Both the position numbers and the translations under genes were made by a program. Below are positions 30,780 to 41,041 of a stretch of DNA of 64,000 nucleotides, piece after piece (the stretch's first letter is position 1; every line of letters begins with the position of its first letter). Under the pieces are notes generated by a model, which was given only the letters and a program-made list of their open reading frames with translations, had not been told where the DNA came from and did not search any database. The DNA is from Lactarius indigo (Eukaryota; Basidiomycota; Agaricomycetes; Russulales; Russulaceae). The stretch covers positions 434,001 through 498,000 of the forward strand of contig JAFKAC010000001.1 of the NCBI GenBank assembly GCA_025766275.1. The letters are read 5' to 3'.

Positions 30780-31108
30780 GTTGGTAATACTTATGCCTCT
30801 TAAGGCCGGGGTTTGTCCTGGTGATCTCTGAAAGATCACCATCAGCGTCTAATACAATGTAGAGCGCCGCTAGTGTGGGATGCAGTGCTGGCGCCTCCCC
30901 CGAATTGTCCTTCTTGACCTGCCGAAAGACTTTTGTTGCCTTGGCCTAACTCAAATGGGGATGAGATCAAATGGAAACCTAAACAAGGACTTACCTTCTC
31001 CTTCTCAAGGTGGCGTTTCCATTCTGCCCTGTCAGTTACGTCTCGGACTGAGACATAAGCAGCAATGGCGGCTTCGATCACTGATGCGATGGAAAGAAGG
31101 GATGTCAT

Positions 31109-31349
31109 GGTGTTGAAGTAAAAAGAACAATGTGTTCAGCGGTGTCAATTGCCACGTCGGTTGAGGTTGTGCTAGCGACGGGTGGTGCCGCTGCCGAGCT
31201 GCCGAAATATCCATTCACAACCTGACTCAGCAGAACATGGATTCTTCTTTGCATAATAAGTAATCGAGATACTGCCGACTCATTCGACTTATCGCTACAT
31301 CATCAGACCACTCCACGCAGACCATTTCCACTCAGAAAATTCTACTTTC
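31109..31349. promoter_or_regulatory. Divergent intergenic region
   Basis: 241 bp between the start of the zinc-cluster gene (minus, 31108) and the start of the repeat-protein gene (plus, 31350). It contains two adjacent GCTGCCGA words in the reading GCTGCCGAGCTGCCGAAA around 31190-31208. No TATA box is evident. Confidence 0.4.
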
Positions 31350-32701
31350 ATGTCTCAATCTCGCTCTCCCCTTTCGATATTGGTCAGCACTCAACAGCTC
31401 AGGATCAGTGAAGATCCACTTCTATCTGCCGAAGGTCAAGACGATTATGGCATGGGTGGGGAGTCATCCCCAGAAAGTAAACACAGCTTTGGGATGGATG
31501 GATCGCCGTCTCCGGTAGCTCAGGATGACTTTGGAATGGGCAGGTCTCCATCCCCAGTAGCTCAGGACGACTTTGGAATGGGTGGATCTCCATCCCCTAC
31601 AGTTCCAGCTGACTTTGGGATGGATTCGCCTCCACCTACTCTGCCAACTCGGTCCATCGGCAGCCTCAAGGCAGCACGTGGTAAGTGTCGTTTTCACTGA
31701 TTTCCATTCACCCCTAACTCTGCATGTACAGTTTGGGAATGGGGCAAGCATGCCCCACCTTCCAGTGCCTCTGAGGTGCCAAAAGGCCATGGCGTCACCA
31801 ACTCAGAGGCTCCTCAGGAGGTGCGAGATGGGGGCAGTTTTGGTATGGATGGGCCACCCTCACCAACGGCTCAAGATGACTTTGGGATGGACTTGGCCCT
31901 ACCTGCCGAGGTTAGAGAGTGTGTAGGAAACCCTTCGGCAGCGTGTGGTGAGTACCAGATGGACTTGGCCTTACCTGCCGAGGTTGGAGAGAGTGTAGGA
32001 ATCTCGTCGGCAGCACACAGTGAGTACCATTTTGACTGATTATAAAATATGTCTTACTCTGCATATACAGACCATGAGGTCCAAGATCTGGAGAGTTTTG
32101 GTATGGATGGGCCACCCTCGCCAATGGCTCAGGACAACTTTGGGATGGACTCGCCAGTCTCGCCTGGGGCCCATGCTCAGGGGATAACCTGCGCACCATC
32201 GCGACAGGATGGGATGCCAAATGAAGATGTTAGGGAGGACTTGGCCCTACCTACCGAGGCTGGAGAGCGCGTTGGAATCCATTCGGTAGCACACAGTGAG
32301 TACCAGTTTGACTGATTACGAATCATACCTTGCTCACCGTATACAGTCAGAACTTTCGGTGGGAATGACCTATCTCCCTCCAACTCACAGGTGCCGGTAG
32401 GCCATGGTGATGAAAGTGTGGAGGTGCTTCACGTGCAAGTACAGCATCCTCCCGAGCAGGTACTGGTACGCTGTATATTCCACTACCGATTTTTGCAACA
32501 TTGACCATCTATTCTGCTTTACAACAGCAAGAAGAGTTTGATCTCAGCACCAGGGTCACCATCTTACGTGCTGAAGGATCAAGGAATCGTCGAATCCATG
32601 CCCAGGTATGGAATATCTATCAGCAGGAGAAGGAAATGAGTGAGGTGATAGATGATATAATCGAGGAGTTGGACAATACTGATGTACAGAACCTTGTGTA
32701 G
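31350..32701 (+). CDS. FGMD-repeat hypothetical protein
   Basis: Function unknown. The protein contains about eight copies of a short motif, FGMD-G/S-PPSP-x-AQDDFGMD, and related words such as DLALPAEVGE. Exons are separated by short introns; two are clear, starting GTGAGTACC near 32020 and 32297 and ending ATACAG near 32070 and 32346. The C-terminal exon has a coiled-coil-like helix (TRVTILRAEGSRNRRIHAQV, EKEMSEVIDDIIEEL) ending at a stop at 32699-32701. The first exon donor near 31680 (GTAAGTGTCG) is also plausible. It is transcribed away from the zinc-cluster gene. The acidic, Pro/Ser-rich, low-complexity make-up suggests a disordered protein. Confidence 0.5.
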
Positions 32702-32885
32702 TATATCGAGTGTTATATAGTCCAAATGTTAAAGCTTCGGATTGGAAAACATATGAGTGCGCTCAAAAGAGCTTGCCGGCCAAGAACGCAGGGAATGACA
32801 GTCTGCCGATGGACAACAATGAGTATCACTGGGATCATTCAGGCGGTACATGTCAAGACAAATATGCCAGTGCTTCCCATAGAAT
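32702..32885. other. 3' flank of the repeat-protein gene
   Basis: No gene supported. It carries CTGCCGATGG near 32801 and grades into the degenerate start of the 44-bp array. Confidence 0.4.
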
Positions 32886-35065
32886 TCTGGGCCCATTCAG
32901 GACCATCGGCAGCACTCTGGAGGGAAGGGCTCAGGCCATTAAAGGCAATCTATGGTGGCCCTTAAAAGGATTCTTAGCCCATTCAAAGCTATCAGCAACA
33001 CATTTCAGGACTGACCATGGGTGGCTGGGCCTATTGAAGGTTGGCTGCGCATCACAGGAACATGCCTGGGCCCAGCCAACATAGTCGGCAGTCTTGTTCC
33101 GAAGTGATATACTACCGATTAGATTGAATTGGCCCAGAATTGCTCTTAAGAAATGCTGCCGATGGTCTTAAATGGGCCCAATGTGGTTTGTCAGTGATGC
33201 TAAGCCCGGCGGTAGCACCCCTCATAAACAACATGGGGTCCATTCAAGACCATCGGTGCTTTCCCTCATAACTTTTCATAAGCAACATTGAGTTGATTAG
33301 GGATGTCATCAAGGGGCAATGCTGGGCCCATTTGAGCCCACCGGCAGCATGTCTCACAAGCAATGCTGGGCCCATTTAAGCCTGTTGGCAGTGTATCTCG
33401 CTAGTAATTTTGAGCCCATTCAAGGCAATCGGTAGTAACACTCAGGAATAACACTGGGTCCATGGGGTACCATCGGCAGCACGAATCATTTGCAACACTG
33501 GGCCCATTCAAGGCAATTGGTAGTATCACTGACGAACAACACTGGGCCCATTTGAGACCATCGGCAGCATTTATTAAGAGCAGTGCCGGGCCCATTCAAA
33601 GATTTCAGTAGTATCACTTGGGAAAACATCGGGGCCATTTGAGACCGTCGGTACCATACCTTGATTGATACTGGGCCCATTCAATGCAATTGGCAATTTC
33701 GCCAAGTATCAATGCTGGGCCCATTTGAGGCCATTGGCAGCATTTATTAAGAGCAACGCTGGGCCCATTCAAAGCAATCGGTAGTGTCACTTAGGAAATC
33801 ACTGGGCCCATTTGAGACCATCGGTACCATATCTTATGATTGACACTGGGCCCATTCAATACAATCGTCAATTTCACCAAGGATCAATTCTGGGCCCATT
33901 TGAGGCCATCGGCAGCATTTATTAAGAGCAACACTGGGCCCATTCAAGGAAATCGGGAATGTCACTCAGGAAATCACTGGGCCCATTTGAGACCATCGGC
34001 AGCATATCTTATGATTGACACTAGGCCCATTCAATACAATCGTCAATTTCACCAAGGATCAATTCTGGGCCCATTTGAGGCCATCGGCAGCATTTATCGA
34101 GAGCAACGCTGGGCCCATTCAAAGCAATCAGTGAAATCGCCGAAGAACAACACTGGGCCCATTCAAAGCAATCGGTAGTATCACTTAGGAAAACACCAGG
34201 CCCATTTGAGACCATCGGCAGCATATCTTATGATTGACACTAGGCCCATTCAATACAATCGTCAATTTCACCAAGGATCAATTCTGGGCCCATTTGAGGC
34301 CATCGGCAGCATTTATTAAGAGCAATGTTGGGCCCATTCAAAGCAATCAGTAGTGTCACCTAGGAAAACACTGGGCCCATTTGAGACCATCGGTACCATA
34401 TCTTATGATTTGCACTGGGCCCATTCAGGGAAATCGGTAGCATCACTTAGGAGAACACCGGGCCCATTTGAGACCATCGGCAGCATCTATCAAGAGCAAC
34501 GCTGGGCCCATTCAAGGAAATTGGTAGTGTCACTTAGGAAAATACTGGGCCCATTTGGGACCATTGGCAGCATATCTTATGATTGGCACCAGGCCCATTC
34601 GATACAATTGTCAATTTCACCAAGGATCAATTCTGGGCCCATTTGAGCCCATCGGCAGCATGTCCTAGGAGCCATTATGGGCCCATTCAAGGCAATCGGT
34701 AGCATTTCAGGGGAATAATACTGGGCCCATTTGAGACCGTCAGCAGCGTGTCTCAGGGGCAGCACTGGGCCTATTCAAGGAATTCGGCAGTGTCACTTAG
34801 GAATAACATTGGGCCCATTTGAGACTATCGGCAGCACCTGCGAAGTGTTTTCTGTGTAGTGGGCCCATCTCTTAATCATGGTAAGGTATCTCCAGCTGAT
34901 GTCGCTGGCCCCATCCGAACAATTCGGCAGTTCTATTTAATAGGCCCATTCGTGATTTACGTCTGCCTTTACTATGTAGGCCCACGTGGGTTTCGCCGAT
35001 GTATTAGGGTCATTTGCACATGGGGTTTTACGAATGTATCGTTAATTATTTGCGTCATTATGTGT
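32886..35065. repeat. 44-bp satellite-like array, copy 1
   Basis: About 2.2 kb of tandem units of 43-44 bp. The common forms are TGGGCCCATTTGAGACCATC + GGCAGCAT and TGGGCCCATTCAAAGCAATC + GGTAG, often alternating as an 88-bp higher-order unit. Each carries the palindrome TGGGCCCA. The left end (32886-33251) is degenerate. The part from 33252 to 35065 is present again at 49115-51016. Open frames across it on both strands are products of the repeat and not genes. Confidence 0.9.
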
Positions 35066-35973
35066 ATCCCCACTACGGCCTACCCCGAAGGATCATATCC
35101 GATCGGGATCCAAGATTCGCATCCATGTTCATGCGACAACTGTGTAAAACATTGGGGATACAGCAAAACGTATCATCGGCGTATCATCCGCAAACAGATG
35201 GTCAATCAGAACGAACAAACCAATGGTTAGAACAATATTTGCGACATTGGTGTAACGGGCAACAGGACAACTGGGCGGAACTTCTACCAATGGCGCAATT
35301 CGCTCACAATTCCTGGAGAAACGCCACCACTAGGCTCTCCCCCTTTTCCCTCATTATGGGATGGGAACCACGAACTACATGGACACCAAAACCATCACAC
35401 AGTCCCGCGGTGGATCAAAGATTGGAAGAGTTACAAATACTCCGACAACATGCACAAGATAGTATCAAACACGCACAACACCTCATGGCTCAACGAGGGA
35501 AAACAGGATTCACACCTTATCAGCAAGGGGACCAAGTATGGTTAGAAGGGACCAATCTCCGTACCTTTTACCCCACAAGCAAGCTAGCCCCGAAACGGTA
35601 CGGACCTTTTAAAATCGTCAAGGTCCTATCAGATGTTTCGTATGAATTGGAACTTCCGGCATCATGGAAAATACACCCGGTATTCCACGCAAACCTTCTG
35701 ACACCATACAAGGAAACGGAGATGCATGGCGCAAACTACACCCGACCTCCACCGGACCTTATCGATGGAGAAGAGGAGTATGAAGTGGAGCAGATCGAAG
35801 ATGCCCAGGAACGAGGAAGGGGGCGCAAACTCCACTACCTAATAAGGTGGAAGGGATTCCCACCAAGCGATAACACATGGGAACCTGCAACAAACATGAC
35901 CCACGCCACAGACGCTATCAAAGACTTCTACCGACGATATCCGACCGCCAAGGGGGCTGGACGAACAATATAA
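35014..35973 (+). pseudogene. pol: Gypsy-B integrase C-terminal part with chromodomain (5' truncated)
   Basis: Remnant of a second Ty3/gypsy family. Recognisable integrase begins near 35066 with the core Asp in [10 protein letters not shown], then Glu in [10 protein letters not shown], the GPF/Y-type [10 protein letters not shown] region, [11 protein letters not shown], and a chromodomain ([10 protein letters not shown] ... [17 protein letters not shown]). Everything upstream (gag, protease, RT, RNase H, most of the integrase) is missing because the sequence joins the 44-bp array at 35065. The first ~17 residues of the open frame are encoded by array-end DNA. The frame stops at 35971-35973 (TAA) but stays open in the same frame afterwards, so later stops may be secondary. 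Confidence 0.85.
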
Positions 35974-36012
35974 AGACACTCCTTTCGCATCCCCACACCC
36001 CTCAGACCAATA

Positions 36013-36807
36013 ATGACCAACACCCCAGTATCCGACACCACCCTCGTCAACATCCTCAGCAACCCCCAACTCGAAGCCGCCCTCGAACGAGGGATTGTCA
36101 CCATCAATCTCACCGACATCCCCCGTTTGTCACCACCACCGTCCCCCCAGCATGTTACCACCATCACCCCTGTTCCCATTGAACGAGAACCCGGGGAACT
36201 CACCCCGTCAACACCGGAGGAAGGGCAATACTCTCCAACTCCACCCCCCCAGCAACAGTCGACGCCCCCACCTGAACCACAACTCCAATCCCCACCATCT
36301 TCCCCATCATCCACACCACCCCCACCTTTAGAACCATTCACCCCAGTTCGCGTCCACACTCCCATTGACTATAACCGACCCGACTCCCCTCCTAACGACA
36401 CAGACGACCCCGGGGCCCCATTCTTTCCAAACACTCCTGGTACCCCCAAGTACTACCCATTACAGATCCCACTACCAGACGGTGGATCTAATCCAGCGAG
36501 GTACATCTACTATCGCAAAGGATTCACCGAGGTAGTGGGGACAATGGGTATGGGACAACCCCATTACGGAGAGGAAGTCTACCTCTCATCACTAAGGCCG
36601 AACGTCTCAGCACCACCCTTCACAGCGGAACAGCTACAGTTCTTTGATCCTCACGACATCCGCGCATGCGCTCTAGACGAAACACTCATAGAACTCAACT
36701 CACCTCGTCTCACAGCCGAGATTACTAGGCTGAGAACGGGACTCTTGACACTCAAAGAACTCGACGAGAAGTGCGAGAAGCTGGAGGAGGACGCACGCAA
36801 ACTATGA
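36013..36807 (+). pseudogene. Gypsy-B post-chromodomain region
   Basis: In the same reading frame as the integrase remnant and separated from it by one TAA. It encodes a Pro-rich linker, then GTPKYYPLQIPLPDGG and EEVYLSSLRPNVSAPPF, and ends in a charged helix (ELDEKCEKLEEDARKL). In position and layout it corresponds to the C-terminal extension of Gypsy-A Pol, though direct similarity is weak. The closing TGA (36805-36807) interrupts a helix that continues in frame, so it may be a mutated CGA codon. The alternative is that this family has separate 3' open frames. Confidence 0.6.
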
Positions 36808-36828
36808 GCGGAACGGCTCACAGTCGAC

Positions 36829-37461
36829 TTGATGCTAGCCAGCACCAAGAGGCGCCTTCAGTATGCAGGAGCGCTAGCTACCATCGGCAACGAATACGCG
36901 CGTATGACGGCCCTACCAGCCCCACTCCGCCACTCCCGCTACGCCATTCCATTTTCTCCACGACGCGGAGGACCATTGGAGTTCCCCCGTCTCACCGACA
37001 AACCCCACCGCCGACGCTGCTACCACTGCAGTAGCCCTCACCATATCGTACGCGATTGTCCCACCAGACCGCGACCTGCCTGCCGGCATTGCCAAAGCCA
37101 GGAACATCAATCCTATCGCTGTATATTCTGCCGTGCAGGCATGGTCGAAGAAGTGATTACGACCCATCAGGCAGACGAACGTATACGGCAAGCAGTGGCT
37201 ACGGAGGCCGCCACCTCCTTTACCGTCCCTGAACCACCAACGATCGCAGCCCACACCCAAGGGAGGTGGTGCGGACGGTGCTTCCGCACTGATGCCAATC
37301 ATGACGAGATTCGATGCCCACAGTATGAAATGTGTCGCAAGTGTGGCAAACGCGGACCCTTCCTTTTCCTCAGAACGCACTACTGCCAACTCGATATCTC
37401 CCCGTGGCCAGAGAATGACCTCGACGCCGACATCTACGATCTCATGGATCTGGAGTCCTGA
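36829..37461 (+). CDS. Gypsy-B 3' open frame with several zinc knuckles
   Basis: 210 codons, in the same frame as the two preceding parts. After a helical start (LQYAGALATIGNEYARM) it carries Cys/His clusters: CYHCSSPHHIVRDC (CCHC type), then CRHCQSQEHQSYRCIFC. Later come CGRCFRTDANHDEIRC and CRKCGKRGPF ... HYC. Such clusters normally bind RNA or DNA, and here they sit at the 3' end of the element, away from Gag. It is directly followed by the purine tract and LTR, so it belongs to Gypsy-B. It could be an acquired nucleocapsid-like factor or the tail of a longer polyprotein. Confidence 0.65.
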   Translation: MMLASTKRRLQYAGALATIGNEYARMTALPAPLRHSRYAIPFSPRRGGPLEFPRLTDKPHRRRCYHCSSPHHIVRDCPTRPRPACRHCQSQEHQSYRCIFCRAGMVEEVITTHQADERIRQAVATEAATSFTVPEPPTIAAHTQGRWCGRCFRTDANHDEIRCPQYEMCRKCGKRGPFLFLRTHYCQLDISPWPENDLDADIYDLMDLES

Positions 37462-37483
37462 AGTCGAGGCGTCTTCAGACCAA

Positions 37484-37495
37484 GACGGGGGGTAA
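37484..37495 (+). promoter_or_regulatory. Gypsy-B polypurine tract
   Basis: GACGGGGGGTAA abuts the LTR at 37496. Confidence 0.7.
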
Positions 37496-38064
37496 TGTTA
37501 CGATTTTCTTGGACTCGTTTCTTTCCTTATCACTATTTCCTTCCCACACTACACGAGCCCTGTACGATTACGCGGACGTTACGATTACCCGGTTTCTATC
37601 ACGCGCCTTGCTTATCGACGTTCTCTTGTGATAAAGCTTGACATGTGTCAGTTTCTGACTTGTTCCCTCTCACGCGCGACCCCGCGTGATTCTCCTTTAT
37701 TCTCGATATACCTCTGCTTTGTTCCCTTTATGTTCGTTCCTTTCTTCCTCGACTTGGCGATGGCGCCATCTGCTTGCGGTGGCCATACAGTACGATTTCT
37801 ATTTAACTCTGGTCATACCTAGCTTGTACGGTAGACTAGACTTCTTGTGTAAATACTACACTCGTCTACGCAGAGTCTCTTTGTTCCCCGACCCTCGTCT
37901 TCGCTAGGCCTTCGAGTCTTAGCCCTCCTCTACAGTCCAAGTGACGTACGTCCTTGTGACTCTTGTGCATCATTTCTACTGAAGTCGAGCCTTTGAGCTT
38001 TGACTACCGAGTGATAGACTGACTTAGTACAGGTCGTACTCAACGCCCCTGTAGTGGCGTTACA
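37496..38064 (+). repeat. Gypsy-B 3' LTR
   Basis: 569 bp, TGTTACGATTTTC ... GTGGCGTTACA, with TATTTAAC near 37799. Two more copies occur as solo LTRs at 40431-40998 and 42687-43247. The right flank (CGCAG) lies inside a Gypsy-A-like reading frame, so Gypsy-B had inserted into a Gypsy-A copy. Confidence 0.9.
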
Positions 38065-38239
38065 CGCAGCCCGCATTCGCCAACTCCAGGCTATGCGGCT
38101 GTCAGCGAGGGACGACAAGAGAGACTGCATCTATCGGCTGGAGAGGGCCAACGTGTTTGAGAGGATTAGCGACAAACAGTCCACATGGACGGCGCGAGAC
38201 TTTCGGTGAGTCTGGGGTCTCACGCTGAAAAGGGGGTGA
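38065..38239 (+). pseudogene. pol: 3' end of a Gypsy-A-like Pol frame with purine tract
   Basis: Encodes AARIRQLQ-type sequence ending in coiled-coil words close to Gypsy-A (DRLERANVF-like, WTARDFR), then the same 3' untranslated words (GTCTGGGGTCTCACGCTG) and the purine tract at 38227-38239. It is truncated on the left by the Gypsy-B LTR. Confidence 0.85.
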
Positions 38240-38696
38240 TGTCACGATTCTGCGCATTGAACCCTTACTGTACCGGTTGTGACTACGGCTGTAAGGTATA
38301 TTAGTCATGGACTCGGAGTTTACGATAGGAGTTAGGCGTTGGAGATGACTCGATCCTAGTACAGGTAGTAGTAGTATTAGGATTGCAGTACTTACGCGAT
38401 ACGTTGGACGCTACGATACGGTGACTCATAGCAGCGCTTGAAAGCCTGCTCTTCTTGTATTTAAGGAAGTCGTGGAAGACCAAGACACGCCATCTTGGTC
38501 TTCTTCAATCGTCACTTCTTGTCTCTTCTCATTCCTTTCCTGTTGTGTCCCTATTCAGAAGGAACGTTACTACCAAGATCCCAGTGTCTACGTACATCTA
38601 GGACTGCCTTCGAGCCATACGCCTTTGAGCGTGATTAGCTAAGTCGCAAGTCGCCTTGTCGAGCTCAAGTTGAGCTAACGTCGTGACGGCGTTACA
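38240..38696 (+). repeat. Gypsy-A-related 3' LTR
   Basis: 457 bp, TGTCACGATTC ... GGCGTTACA, with internal deletions relative to the intact Gypsy-A LTR. It keeps TATTTAAG and the AAGACCAAGA/TCTTGGTCTT stem. To the right lies the second KDZ gene, so this element had inserted there. Confidence 0.9.
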
Positions 38697-39271
38697 CCAT
38701 AAATCTCAGGAGAAGGATGTCGCACTATCAGCTGGAATGGCATTCATGGCTAATCCTGATTCCTACAAGGCTCATCTCCAGAGTGGAAAAGAAGTTGCCC
38801 AAGTATGTGGGGTCTTGCATACTCAGCCTCTAGCTAATGGCCTTATAGCCCAGCACATGGAACACTTATAGAGTCATTGAACAGGCAAACTCCAGTAGGG
38901 CCCACCTTGATGTCACAGGGATTGGTGCAACTGCCTGTTGCCATGGGTTCTTTGTTCCAACATCTGTGGTAGATTTCCAGAAAGGAGAGAGGTATGTCTG
39001 CTCCCATGAAATCCACATATCTGGAGGTGATATATTGTTGACTCTAGGCAAATCAATATGGACTACAGCATATGCAAGGCTCTCTCATATAATATGGAAG
39101 ACATTCCTGTGGCACTTGTCATGTATGACATCATGTGTCAATATAGAGTCCACTTTCAGGAGCGGGTAGAAAACAGTCCTGAGCTCTCACTCCCCAGCTC
39201 ACTACAACTCCGGATGGGCATTGGCCTGTTCCATATCCATGGACATCAGGATTCCTGCTTGCCCAGGTATT

Positions 39272-40029
39272 TGTAGCGGTATGACTTATCGTGTACAACT
39301 AGACCAAGGTGAATGTAAGTGAACTGAACAGGTGCACACCCAAGCCTAGCGCGGAGACAAGTCACACGCCGAACGTACAGTCACAATGGAGGGTAGACAC
39401 ATGTGAGGACTTTATGCAAGCCCAAAGGTCTGGTGATCTCGCTGTGGCACGCTGAGTGGAGAACCAAGAGGACAAGTTAACATTTGGAGAAGGGTAAGGG
39501 AAGTACAAGAGAATATGCACCTGAGTGGAGAACCAAGAGGACAAGTTGGTTCCACTCAGGACGCTACATGAGGGTTTATATACTATACTGCGGCTGAGTT
39601 CGAATTACTATAGAACCTTGTTACTAAAGGTGATTGTAATAGTAATGAGTCAGATGCTGACGCGTCGTGTCTAATAATAGCATTATCTATTGTGCTGACT
39701 GATGCACAGTCATTAACACTGACAGAACCATGACGTGTCCTTATCTATGAGTCACAACCCTATGACAACATAGTCTAGAACTATCTAGAATGTTCCCTGC
39801 TTATTGTCCAATGAGAAACTGTTATACTAATGAGGAAAGTGACCTAAAGAGTAACTGTCCCAGGGTCACGTGCTTATGGGTGCACATGTTGATATCATGT
39901 GACTAACCATCTTATCATATCTAATGATAAGGACTTGGATGTTTGACGCAACGTTGGAAACTCATATCTTCACCAAATAAATCCGTAAAAATACGGAAAA
40001 ATAAGGCAAAAAATAGAGCGTCTGTGACA
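39272..40029. mobile_element. Solo LTR, family B, in the KDZ copy
   Basis: 758 bp, TGTAGCGGTATGAC ... GCGTCTGTGACA, flanked by GTATT (39267-39271 and 40030-40034). It interrupts KDZ coding sequence just after GHQDSCLPRY. Confidence 0.9.
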
Positions 40030-40430
40030 GTATTCTCCCAGCTACATTCCAGGAGCAAAGCAAGTCGATGGGGAAATAATTGAGACACTGTGGGCACCCC
40101 TGAACAATATCTCTCGCAGCCTGCGAGGGATGTCATTGGACCACAGGCAGGAGGTATTGGATGCTCACATCAATCACTCCAACTGGAAGAAGCTGGTTCA
40201 GATTGGTATGCATTCTCCATCACCACAATTAATACACTGCTTATATCACCCATATGAAAGTGCCATCCCTACTTAAGTGGTGGAAGAGACTGAAGTCCGG
40301 CTTGGATGCTAGTTTGAAGGCATATGAGGCTCTCAATCGGCACTTCCAAGATAAATCCGAACAATGGCTTAAGGATGATGAGTGTGCTCAGCAGGACAGG
40401 CAGATATCACCATCTTCCATGGATATCTAC

Positions 40431-40998
40431 TGTTACGTTTTTCTTGGACTCGTTTCTTTTCCCATCATTACTTCCTTCCCACATTATACGAGCCCTGTAC
40501 GACTACGCGGACTTTACGATTACCCGGCTTCTATCACGCGCCTTGCTTATCGACGTTCTCTTTTGATAAAGCTTGACATGTGCCAGTTTCCAACTTGTTC
40601 CCTCTCACGCGCGACCCCGCGTGATTCTCCTTTATTCCCGATATAACCTCGCTTTGTTCCCTTTATGTTCGTCCTTTTCTTCCTCGGTTTGGCGATGGCG
40701 CCATCTGTTTGTGATAGTTGTACAGCACGGTTCCTATTTAACTCTCGTCATACCTAGCTTGTACGGTAGACTAGACTTCCTGTGTAATACTACACTCGTC
40801 TACGCAGAATCTCCCTGAACCCCGATCCCCGTCTTCGCTAGACCTTCGAGTCTTAGCCCTCCTCTACAGTCCAAGTGACATACGTCCTTGTGACTCTTGT
40901 GCATCATCCCTACTGAAGTCGAGCCTTTGAGCTTTGACTACCGAGCGATTGACTGACTTGGTACAGGTCGTACTCAACGCCCCTGTAGTGGCGTTACA
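40431..40998 (+). mobile_element. Solo Gypsy-B LTR in the KDZ copy
   Basis: 568 bp, TGTTACGTTTTTC ... GTGGCGTTACA, flanked by TCTAC (40426-40430 and 40999-41003). It is highly similar to the LTR at 37496-38064. Confidence 0.93.
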
Positions 40999-41041
40999 TC
41001 TACGACACTGTGAAGGAGAAGGGTATGTGGAATATACTCAT

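Larger units (their letters stand above)
22264..31108 (-). pseudogene. Zinc-cluster (Zn2Cys6-like) protein gene interrupted by two retrotransposon insertions
   Basis: Predicted nuclear DNA-binding protein. It starts with the ATG at 31108 (MTSLLSIASVIEAAIAAYVS) and continues in a second exon (about 30944-30780). A solo copia LTR follows, then exons at about 30150-30110, 30060-29935 and 29850-29818. The intact copia element comes next, and the gene resumes at 23475. The next exon is Lys/Arg-rich and then extremely acidic, with long Asp/Glu runs around 23160-23300. An intron (about 23099-23041) leads to a six-cysteine cluster (CSRCTHAGVDCQ ... GPCIRCKEKKQQCS), then a Pro/Ala/Ser-rich tail ending at 22264. 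Removing the insertions with one copy of each target duplication restores a continuous frame, so both hit exons. The cysteine spacing (C-x2-C-x6-C-x8-C-x2-C-x5-C) is close to fungal Zn2Cys6 but could be a variant zinc motif. Confidence 0.65.

Noticed and set aside
33840..34765. Several 60-120 codon open frames in the 44-bp array (also at 49.3-50.7 kb)
   Set aside because: They encode only the repeat (GPFETIGSI, LNGPSVALDKCC and similar) on both strands.
32886..35065. CRISPR-like array of regularly spaced palindromes
   Set aside because: Spacing is regular but the 'spacers' are themselves repeated and alternate in two types. It is a tandem satellite in a eukaryote.
36095..36331. Second-frame Pro/His-rich plus-strand open frame
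   Set aside because: Shadow of the Pro-rich linker in the Gypsy-B post-chromodomain frame, which is in phase with the integrase.
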